In this document: one piece after another, positions 18,369-30,300 of the stretch
How the letters are laid out: each line of letters starts with the position of its first letter
Position numbering within the stretch: the stretch's first letter is position 1
NCBI GenBank assembly: GCA_947652115.1
Contig: OX393571.1
Span: 14,067,930 to 14,131,929 of the forward strand
DNA length: 64,000 nt
Direction of reading: 5' to 3'
Source: Blastomussa wellsi
Lineage: Eukaryota > Cnidaria > Anthozoa > Scleractinia > Plerogyridae
Translations under genes and position numbers: made by a program
Notes under the pieces: model-generated
Told to the model about the DNA's origin: nothing
What the model saw: the letters and a program-made list of their open reading frames with translations, nothing else
Database searches by the model: none

Positions 18369-21300
18369 TTAACATGATTTACTCCGCGCTTTTGCTTGTA
18401 GGTCATAAATAATTTCTAAGGCTTGTCTGGGTGTTATTGATTCTGGATTGAGTAATAAAAGCGCTTTAGTGAGTTCACTTTCAACTTGCAAATCATGCGA
18501 AGGAATCGCCACCATTTGCATACTTGATGTAGCTTGAGATTCAGTTGAGTGCTTTATATTCTTTTTCGTTTTCGTTTCCTTTTCTTTCACAAGGTTATCA
18601 TCTTCCAAAGTGACCTCGAGTATGTTGTCGCTTCCTTCTAAATTTTGTAGAATTTCCCTTGCGCGCATTTCAACTGCTGAAGGAACTCCTGCGAGTTTGG
18701 CTACGTCGATGCCAAAGGACTTTCGATCACAACCATGCTAAAGAAAAAAGAAAACCAGATTGGTTTATGTGAATTATATGGCAAAATTTATCGTGCTGGT
18801 CGGTGAAGAGACAAAAATTAATCCTAGTTTAAACGAATTTGCGGTGGGCCGGATAGGGATGGAGGGAGGGAACTATTCAAACTTTCAAGCGAGTTAACAG
18901 TCGTCCCTAGACTACGAGCAGTCCCTTTTTTTCTTATAATTTGGTTTTATCAACTGGGTTGATAATGTCAATTGGCCACCGTAAAGAGATTCAAGAGGTT
19001 TTTTCTTTTTTCTTCCTTTTTTTCTTAGTCCGTCGAGTGCGAAGCGAAAAAAATGTTCGCGCGAAGGGCCTGCTCGTAGTCTAAGTCGTCCCAGACTAAA
19101 ATGATATCATCTCAGTATGATCAACTGAAGGAAATTGCTGCTTCTGGTATAACTTAAATTTGCATGGACGTTTTAGTGTTTTAATTTCACTTAAAACTTA
19201 CGATGACTTTATAGGTGAAACTTAACCCATCCTTGGAATGCTTTGCCGTAACATGATAGCTGTCCACACGAGGCAGAATGTAGGCAAGTTTAGCCAGCTG
19301 ATAGTAGTGTGTAGAGGCTAATGTTCTGCACTGTATGGAGGTGTGAAGATGTTCTATTACCGACCAGGCGATGGACAGACCATCTAGCATGGACGTACCA
19401 CGGCCTGGGAAGAGAATTTCATACGAACACTTTGGATCACCCACAAATATAATACATGTTTCGTATTCATGTCAAAGGATCTAAGTCACAATATTCTATT
19501 TTGAGTAAGTGAGTAATCATTTTTGCGATGAACCAAATACACCTTAAAAAGGAGGAAACTTAAAATAAAAGTTTATCAAGGAAGAAAAACACCAGAGGTG
19601 AAACTAAACCAAAAAGGAACAAGGATGGTTAAGGATGGAGAAGACTGAGACGGATTATATATTACAAAAGACGAATTAGAAAAATGTAGCGTAAACTTTT
19701 ATGGCTGAAACAGAGGCATCACATAGAATGCCCGAACACATGTGTAATAACTATTAATAAAATCTAGCCACAGTATATTGGAATTTCTGAGTTTTGATTT
19801 GTTTAGAGGCGTGTTATTCCACGAGCGCGCGTTGGATACAGTTAAAACCCGCATGTATAAGAACCTACATTTTTTACAGTATGCAAAATAGGTTCTTGTA
19901 TTTTGGGGTTGTTAATGACAATTTAGGCTGAGTAGGTTCTTAATTAGGTTCTTAATTTATATGGGGGAGACAAAGTTGTTGATTACCAGAAAAATAATAA
20001 AATTGGGGTTTGTTCCTTCATTATACAACATTTATTCATAACTGAATTGCCATAAGTCTAACAAAACTGACTAAACAATGTATATGTAGTACAGTATTAC
20101 CCGCAAAAGCATCTTTTCAACAAGAGCTGTATGTGAAAATGTACTAGAACCCTCATATAAGAACCTGCTTATATTTGCTTGGCTACAAAGGTTCTTAAAT
20201 GGCAAATTTCTGCCAGCAGGTTCTTAAACCACTAGGTTCTTACATGCAGGTTTTTACTGTATGAGAAGTTTATAGCCAACGCGGCGCGTAGCGCGAGTGT
20301 TGGATATAAACATCTCATATCCAACAAGCGCGAGCGGGATAATTGTTTTATTAAAAATGCCCAAAAAATATTGTACAAACATTGCGAAAAATGCATTCTT
20401 TTACGCGTGCACCCACCATATTTGTAGGTCAATGGAAGATCAATGAGCTCATATACCATTGCCTCTACACCAATCAAAGCTCAGGAAATGCAATATACCA
20501 TAGCTAGTTTTTAACAATCTCGGATATTCCCCAGCTTTAGCTGGGGCATATTCGGTTACGTGAAATGTTTAGGCCAATCACGCACGCAGAAAAATATTTG
20601 ATGGATAGTAAGAGCATAATTTATGCATGTACCATGGTGGATCTCAAATATGGCAATTCTTTGGGTGTTTGCGTTTGTTGGATATGTGATGAGACAGTTA
20701 TAACCAACTTGCATCCCACGTGTGTTCCTAAAATAATTGTTAAATATTGAGCACAGTTTCACAGGATAATTAAGTAGTGTGGTATTATATTACAAACAGC
20801 TCTATAATTAACCATAACGTTGAGTAGTTCATACCTACTTCGTCGACAACAACAAAAGAATTGTTAGTGGCCTGTGCTAGAATGAAAGCTGTTTCCAACA
20901 TCTCTGACATGAACGTTGACTGATGCTGTACAAGGTTATCACTGGCTCCGATCCGCGCAAATACTCGATCAACAACCCCTGAACCATGTATCAAAACAGG
21001 AGAAAAAGAAAATTTCCAGGAATCTGAAGACTTTGCCGGGAATTAGGAGACTTAGGAAATTTTTGGGGAAACATGAAGTAATATAATGTAGCTAAAACTT
21101 CAGGACGTTTGTGATTTTTTGGGGGGGAATTATGTCTCAAAATTTCGGACGACTTCTCTCATACATAGTACTGCTGAGCCAGCATTTGTAAGAGTTGACA
21201 CCGTATATAAAAGATGAGGGTGGCCAATAGGATCTGTGCATTCTAGCTATTTTTGATATACTTGAAAAAACATCCTACAGGGGGATTCCGATCTTAACAG

Positions 21301-24300
21301 TTGGTTTTTTGTACTATCGAGTTTAAGTAGAAACCCATCTCTGTTCTATTGGAAATCCTTGAATCTGATGGGTTCTTAGACTGTTTTCTATTCGCCGATA
21401 GAAAACGATCACAGGCACGTTGCTCTTCAAAGGCAAGATATTTCTTGATTTTTGGCTTAAAAATACATAAACTGTTAGCTTTTGGGATACAATCCTTTAG
21501 AGCTTCAATTAAAACAATTAGACTACTCAACCGAGCTTTCTATGAGGGATAGTCAACTCGGGCTCATAGTCTAATTGTTAAATAGTACATGCTTAAGAGA
21601 CAACTAAAGTTGAGTGTGCAGCTCTGTTAGCTATGTTATAAAGACATTTCACTGGTATATTTTGGTCCACAAGATCAAAGACTCCTCGCTGTTCACTCCA
21701 ACTTTCAATTCCCTTCACTTTCGTACAAACACAGTGAGCAGAATTGGAAAGAAGGAAATATTGGGAAATCTGTTTTTTCTCATCCTAGCCTAGCCTCCCA
21801 TGCAGGCATTATTAGGGGATGCATTTAACTTTTCCCTGGTCTAGCTAGTCACACTGGTTACAGGTGTTAAAATATCTAAAAAGCACACAAACGTAAAAAG
21901 AAATTATGTTTACGGTGGTTACCTATCGTTGCACTTTGAGCTGGAACAAATGACCCAGCCTGCGCGAGAATGGCTATCAAAGCATTTTGACGAAGAAATG
22001 TACTCTTGCCTATGGGATTAAAAATATCAGCACTTAGCAATGAAAGTCATTAGTTAAGTTAAGGACGTTCGCGCAAAAATTTTCTACCATTGATTTTTTT
22101 CTGAAACTCTCACCACTGTAAGTAACTGATGTCAGAAATGCAAGAAAATTGGGGGTCACCGACTTCGTTTCGGAGATAACATGCCCAGAAGAACACCCTA
22201 AATCTGAAAACTTGCGCTTCGTTAGCGGATACGGCTACAGTGTCTGTAAGCACAAAAATATTTCAAATAAATCTTTGAAATGAACGTATCTCTGTCAAGT
22301 GTTGTTTAAATGGACCCATAAAGTGAATTTATTCAATTAGTGTGGTTCCTTAAAGAAAACCACATTTCCACTCACCAAACATCCGTAAGATGGCAGGATT
22401 CGTTCTCCTGTGGGCAGAAAACTTCAAAATTTTTAAACTTCCCACATTGATTTTTGTTCATTTTCTGACAATCTGCCGAGAATTGTAAATAAAATCAGTT
22501 TATGGAAAAAAAGTAGGGGTCACCGAGAATTTAAGAGAGTAAACTACCAGCAAAGCTACGAAACGGCTTCTGGCACTTTGGTTTTCCTCAGCGCGCATGC
22601 TCGATGGATGCCGTGGCGTGACAAATTATGTGCGCAGTAACGATGCGCACAAACAATTAGCGCGAACGTCCTTGAGGCTTAGCTAAGAACAAGAAAGTGT
22701 GGCAGTGTTCTTTCGGTGTGAGGAAGGTCATGGAGACCTTCGACTCTCACGTGGCTTCCTATGCAGATATTGCTTTGGCTCATCAAAAAGATTGTGTGAC
22801 GAGTCAAAAGATCGTCTGCATAGCAGGGTACTCTCAAGACGATTCCTTATTCCAAGTTCACAAAATTGAATATAAATCTCAGTCCATATAAAACGGACAC
22901 TAGCATGCTTATAATCTCCCTTATGGATTCAATTCATTTTCGCTGAGAATGTTTTGTTATGACCTTATATGCTTTTTATGTTCAGTGTAGATTTTGGTTT
23001 TTGGGGGGGCGATGTAGCAGCTTTCAACAATTGAAACAATGACTTTGCCTTGAAAACAATAGAAGCTGCTTACAATAACAAACAAAAGTAGTTTTGTATA
23101 GCTGCTACACTACCCTTTTTGGGAGGTGCAGTGGCCTCACGGTTAGTGCGCTCGCCTCCGGATCAAGCAGTCCTGGTTTGAGCCGTGGCCAGGGACACTG
23201 TGTTGTGTTCTTGGGCAAGACACTTAACTCTCACAGTGCCTCTCTTCACCCAGCTGTATAAATGGGTGCCGCCGAATTTAATGCTGAGGGTAACCCTGTG
23301 ATGGACTAGCATCCCATCCAGGGGGGAATAGAAATACTCCTAGTCGCTTCGTTCTATGGAAACCGGAGATAAACGCCAGCCTGATGAGCCACTTAGGCTC
23401 AAATGTAGACTTAACTTACTTAACAGGTTTTGGTATCATGAGTTTTAGAAGCGTCAGTTCAGTTTGCAAGACAAAATGGTAGCTTTCCTTTTAACCAATC
23501 TGCAGTATACGGTGGCCTCAAAATTCCAAACCTCAATCCTAATTCTGAATACTCACTCCGAATTCTAAAAGCTCACTCCGAATTCTAAAACTTCACTCCG
23601 AATTAAAAAACCTCACTCCGAATTCTAAAACCTCACTCCGAATTCAAAAACCTCACTCCGTATTCAAAAGCCTCACTCCGAATTCTAAAACCTCACTCCG
23701 AATTCAAAAACCCAACTCCGAATTCTAAAACCTCACTCCGAATTCTAAAACTTCACTTCCTTCACTGCCATATAAAGTGGCAAGGGACTGGATCAAGCTA
23801 TCTAGAAATGCATCATGGGTATAGTTGATGACTTCCGCCATCTCGTTGGGACGAAGCAGCAGGCATGTTTTGCTCAAACTGAGGGGAAAAAATGTGAAGA
23901 CCGTGACGAGTTTTGCAAGCATTGCGGGCATAATATGGTCAAAGATTGTGACAAAGGTATGTACGTCTTATTTTTCGTACTTTTGTAGCGACAACTCATC
24001 AGTCACTGGCCCACTGGCCCACTGTAAAAACACTGTAACAACACCGTCCCCCTCTATCTGTGACGTATCGCTCCCTCGCCTGAGGTTGATGATGTAGAGG
24101 GACCAGGGAGGGAACTCACATACTCCAGTACTGCTGATTGTTTTAAACAAATTAAAACAAAACAAAGGTAAGTTAAGTTCAAAATCATGTCTACAGCTTG
24201 AGCAAATTATAAAGCAAGAATTTTCAGCCACAGCAAAAATCCCACCAAAACTCAACAACTGATGTCGATTTAGATCTGTTGTGGCCGATGAGTTGTTGCT

Positions 24301-27300
24301 ACAAAAGTACGGAAAATAAGACGTACATACCTTTGTCACAATCTTTGACCATATTATGCCCGCAATGCTTGCAAAACTCGTCACGGTCTTCACATTTTTT
24401 CCCCTCAGTTTGAGCAAAAAACTCAGTATTCAGAATTAGGAGTGAGGTTTGGAATTCGGAGTGTCGTTTGGAAATCGGGTGCACTTGTGGGCCACCGTAG
24501 CTGTAAGTCTGAAAACGTTTGTGGTGTAAAACAATCATCTTTCATACACAGGCTATCAATGTTGAGGTTACTCTCCAGGAGTCGTTTTAGGGCAAGATTT
24601 AAAACACTTACCGCCCATGTTTGGACCAGTCACAATCCAAACGTTTTTCTCACCCAGGTCACAGTCATTACAAACAAAGCTGTTAGGCTGAAGCATGTCT
24701 ACCACAGGGTGCCGGCCACCTTCCACCACAAATTCATTTTGATTTCCTATAGTGGGCTTAACATAACCTCTTTGTAAAGCGAGCAAGGCTAGAGAAGAAG
24801 ACACATCTAACTCTGCCAACGACACAGCCATTTGTTTCAAGCTCTCTGCATGTGATGTTACCTGGATTGAACAGGCAAATACAAGTGATCAACAACTATC
24901 AACACATTGTCAAGCAGTTCATTATAAAGCAGTTCATTGGTAGGGGACATCAATGTCATGTACACACATGCATATGTGCCTACCAATTCTCAGAACAACG
25001 ATTACTTGTGTATTTAGAAATACCACTCCCAGTTTTGTAAATGTTATGGTGGGCTAATGGTTAGTGTGCTGGACTCTGGATTGGGGTTCAAGCCCTGATT
25101 GGGACACTGTGTTGTGTTCTTGGGCAAGACACTTAACTCTCACAGTGCCTCTCTTCACCCAGGTGTATTAATGGGTACCGGCAAATTTAGCGCTGGGGGT
25201 AACCCTGCTATGGACTAGCATGCCATCCAGGCAAAGCTTTGTGCAAAGGTAAGTGACAGTGAGACCCATACTGCCGGAGCTTATCATGGTTTCAGTAGCA
25301 TTAAGCAGCTAGGAATATTTCTACTCCCTCCTGGATGGGATGCTTGTCCAAAGCAGGGTTACCCCCAGCATTGTTTCACCGGTACCCATTTACACCTGTG
25401 TGGAGAGAGGCACTGTGAGAGACAAGTGTCTTGCAGATAACACAGTGCCCCGGTTAGGGCTCAAACCCGGACCGTCCAATCCAGAGTCCAGCGCACTAAC
25501 CATTAGGCCACCATGCCTCCAACCAGCATCCCATCCATCAGGAGTAGAAATACTCCTAAAAACGTCATGTGATGTTACAGAAATCACAATAAGCTCCCGC
25601 CTGATGGGTCACTACACTTGTACACAGACTTTACCGACCTACCTTTAGTTCAGGGTTCGTACTCTTTTGAACTTTCGAAATTCCATGACTTTCCATGACC
25701 TTTTCCATGACTCGTCCAAGTTTTCCATGACCTAAATTTGAGCATTTTCTAGGAAATCATCTTTCATTTTGGGTACGTTTTAACGATTTTGTTCACGAAA
25801 AAACCTAATTGATTTTGTACTTTTTTAAAAAACATAATTTTCCATGACTTTCCATGACCCACACTTAAATTCCATGACTTTCCAGGCCTCGAAAATGAAA
25901 TTCTAAAATTCCATGACTTTCCAGGTTTTCCATGACCTGTACGAACCCTGTAGTTGAAAACATTTTTCTCAGACACATTATGTTGTGGTTCAGTTTTATC
26001 CTTGGTTCAAACACAGGTGGTTCAATCCTTTCATGCGTTGTTTTCTGTGCCAGTGTTTTGTACACAAGCAACCTGAATTATGCAATTTTTTTTCTGTAAA
26101 TAAAAATATCAATTTACAGGAAATCTGTCATAGTTGTTATTAGAGACCTTTAGATTCTACGACGAGGACGACTACGAGTACGAGATTTGACACATACTAA
26201 CAGTGCACATATACAATACGCACATGCTAACAAAATATCCTCACCAAACGGCTCCATTTTCCTTTTTATCATCTGCAATGGTAGCACGGTAATTTTTATT
26301 TAAGGAAGCTGGGTTTTCTCGTGATCGCAAATTGATAAACCGCTAACATTTTGATAAGTTGTTTTCGCCACTTCGACATTCTCACTGAAACTCGTAGTGG
26401 CGAAAACAAGTTATCAAAATGTTAGTAGTTTTATCATTTTGCGATCAGGAGAAGCCTTACTGCCTTCAATTATAATGACCGTACTAACTTCGCTGCTGAT
26501 AAAAAGGTTAATAAGGTTTTTTGATGAGGCTATTTTGTTCAGTTAGTATGTGCGAAAAAACTTCAAGTCAAATCTCGTACTCGTAGTCGTCATCGTCGTA
26601 GAATCTAAAGGTCTCTATTAATCAATGTTATTTGTACCTGATTACACAGATCTTCTGACAGAGCCTTCTGAACTTGTTCATTTTCTTCTTGTAGAGCTTT
26701 TAATTTAGCATTCAGTTCTTGTAGCTTCAAAGTGCTGTAACGAAATTTGCCTGCAGTACTTTCCACCTCAACAAAATCCTTGTTTCCTTCCAGAAGTGTT
26801 TTCTTTGCTGCAGGGATTTCCACAACTCTTATGAAAGACTTGTGGTTGTTGATAACAAGACGGGGAATCTTCAGGCTCTCTCTGCAAATCAACATAAAAA
26901 TCATCAAACAATTTTGAGCAAAGGGAATTACAAGTAAGTTACACTACATTGCACCTTACTGTTTCCACTTAGGATTAGATTTCCTCAACTTTTTAACTAT
27001 TCAGTCTATTGTCAAATAGCCAATTAAAATGGACAAGTTGTCGCTCATTCTCAAAGTGGGACTTATCAACTTCCCACGAGAGCAAATGACAATTTGGCAA
27101 TTTCTTTTAAATGTGCTAAGAGCAAATCTGTAACACCACCTTTGAAAGTTCCCACCGGCTCAAATAGAAAGGTTGTCAAAATTAATCAAAAACTTTCTTA
27201 AGTGGCAATGGTATGGTGCATAGCATTGTAACTTACAGGTTTAATACTTTGACATCTACATGTAGAAATGTTAGAAAGTCCATTTTAAACCCAAATTAAA

Positions 27301-30300
27301 TTATGTTTCCACTTCACATTTGAGTGCTGACTTAAGCAGTAATTGAGGAATGATTTCTTTGGGAGAGAAATATTCAAGCTGGGTGACTGTGTGAACTCTG
27401 TAAAATGCAGTTACATGTAAATGCCCTTTTGAAGAGAGGCTGTTGGCAGGCTTTACAGGGACACATTTCAGTCAGGGTTGTCAATAAGATTTGAAGCATG
27501 CGGAGATATTTTGAATGTAGACGGCACTGGGGGCCCTTTTCTTAAGCGTTTTTGTAATGACCACTTTTTTCCCGCATCTCTCCACCAAATTGTAGCCGGC
27601 GAAAACGTTTAAGTAGCCAGCGATATCGCCAGTCATCGGCGCTTACTGACAACCCTGTTCAGTGAGCACTGGCTGGTTTGCCAGGATTTGCCACCCATGG
27701 AAGGAGTCTTCATCTAGCAGCTGGCTGCCAATAGTGGGTATCTCAGGCACCCAACTTCCATTCAGCACATACTCAGTCATTTTAGACCAAAAAAAAACAA
27801 AATCTGACCTCTCATTATCTGACACCTTTTCTCCTAGTACATGTATAAACAATGCTTGCCCTCAAGTAAAAATTTTTTTGCTACAAACAAGTACCTGTAA
27901 AGATCCTTCAACTCATCAACTTCTCTTGTGTTCTTGTCAAGCTTTTCCTTGAGCTCGTCAGCTATGTTTGAGTAGCCTTCCATGACACTGTAGTCTGACA
28001 GAAGCTCACCGACTGCATTGCTAAGTTCTTTGTACAAACCATCCAGCAGGTTGAAGTCCTTCATTAAGAAGCTCTCAACAACCTGTAGGTTGCCACTAAA
28101 GTATGTGTCATAAAGCAGGGAAAGGGCATTCATGTAGATGACTATTGCACTGTGTATGGAACGTAGATCACTCAGATTAGCAGATCTGGTAGCAACCTTT
28201 AAAACAGAAAAGGTTCAACAGGGTCAAAGGCTATGAAAACAACAAATAATCCCCATTGGAAAAATTAACCACCTTTTAGCCTTTTTCGTATCACATTCAG
28301 ATAATTTTGTTATACAAAATTGCTACACAAATACATCCAGGGGGTATATTAAGGCCCAGGCACCGGGCAAATTGAGCGGCTGTGAATGAGACTTAGCCAT
28401 GATTTAGCCCGGCTGTTTTCATCTTCTCTACTTACTTTCTTTTCTAAGAAAAACTAAAAATGCTCAGCTGAAAAACCCTACTGACTTCCAGCACAAAAAC
28501 TTAATGAAGCCCCGGTACATCTTGAAAAAATTACTTACAGGGGCGTAGCAACCCATTTTTGGGTTGTTAGCCTTTTCATACCTCGTAAGTGTAGTGCGGC
28601 CGGGGAAGGTAAGGGAAGTCAAACAGAATTAAATCAACTAAAAACTAGTTCTATGAAATATTCCAAGAAAAAAGTAAGAAAAGTTTGTATGCCCAGGTTT
28701 AGTGGCTTAAAGGGAGCTACACCCCTGACTTATCAGGTGCTCTTACCCTTTGCATTTTACGTTCTATATCTGGGCAGACCTTCAAAGCCTTTTGCAGTTC
28801 CTCCGCAAGGTGCCTGTTCATACAAAAAAAGTCAACAGCATCCAACCTCTTTTGAATAACATCAACCTCAGTTGAAGGTGCACACAGCCGGGAATGAAGC
28901 AGTCTTTGTCCTGAAGCAGTGGCTGTGTTATTCATCACTCCAAATAGCGTAGCTTTCTTATCCACACCCATCAAGGGCTTTGTCAGTTCCAAAGCTCGTC
29001 TTGTATTAGAATCTATTGCCATGTGCGTTTGTTGTGAAAATTTTGAAGGCTGACTTACCAGAGGAGCAACATCTCTTTGAGTGTACGATACAAACTTAAG
29101 GAGGGCAGTTCCGGCTGCCATTTCTAAGGATGAAAACTGTGATGAGATTCGCAGGAAGTGAAAAATTTCTGAAACAGTACTTGCTTCACGAGATGAATCC
29201 TCCATACTGAACCAATCCAAAGGTACTATGGTGAGGTGATAATCTTTCACATTCTCCAATGGAGAGCTTTTAATATTCATTCCTGTTTTATGATTGTGTT
29301 GGACTTGGGAATCTTCCAGGTGCTCCTCCGCCATTAATATCTAGTCAAGTAGAATAGTAAAGAGAAAATGACAAAAGGATATTGATTTTTATTGAACATT
29401 TTTCATTTTAAAATGATTTTAAACGTTAACAGTGCTGTATTTTTCCAAAAAACTGGTTGCCCGAACAAAGTTTTAGTTGTCTTGGGCAACCGGGCAACAG
29501 CTAATTTCGAGCACTGTATTGATAACAAAGTTTCCCAGGCAATATATCAAATATGAAAGACAGTGTTTCATCAGGATATCCAAACACCGAGAAGCGCAGC
29601 ACCGATGACGCAAAGCAGAGTACTTTTAACGAACTCCGAGATGTTTGGATAGCCAATGAAACGCTGTCTCGAGTGTTAAATCTTCTCAATCAAATCAAAA
29701 ACTAAGGAGTAAGCGGAGAAATAAAAACATCAAAATATATGCTAATTAAGATCGTGCATCCAAACCTCCGTCACGGTTATGATTTTCTTTGAAGAATTCT
29801 GAAGATTTTCATATTTTTCAGGGTTGTCAATAGGCGCCGGCGACCAGCTTAAACGATTTCGCCGATTACAATTTGGCAGAGATAAGAGGGAAAAAAGCGT
29901 TCATTACAAAATCGCTTAAAAAAGGGCCCCCAGTGCTGTCTACTTTCAAAATATCTCCCTGAGTTTTGCCTGAAGGTCATACATTGTCAATTAACAAACA
30001 CCATAACTGTGCGAGACACAAATATACGAAATTTACACCCCTAGGTGAGATGACGAACGTCACCATCTCTTTCATAATCATAGGAGTCCACCCCACCAGA
30101 ATACAAGTCACCCATTACACACCTCTGCTGGGTTGACTCTAGATAAGTCTTCCTCTAAGTTCTCAACAGAAGACAGTCCAAGATGGAATTCACCAGTTGA
30201 CAGATCAAGCCAGGCAAGACCGAGAGATGAGTCTGGACCCTGAGCAATGCTCATCAGATAGTTTGCATCAGGGTTTAATGGCTCAAGGAGTGTACCTGGT

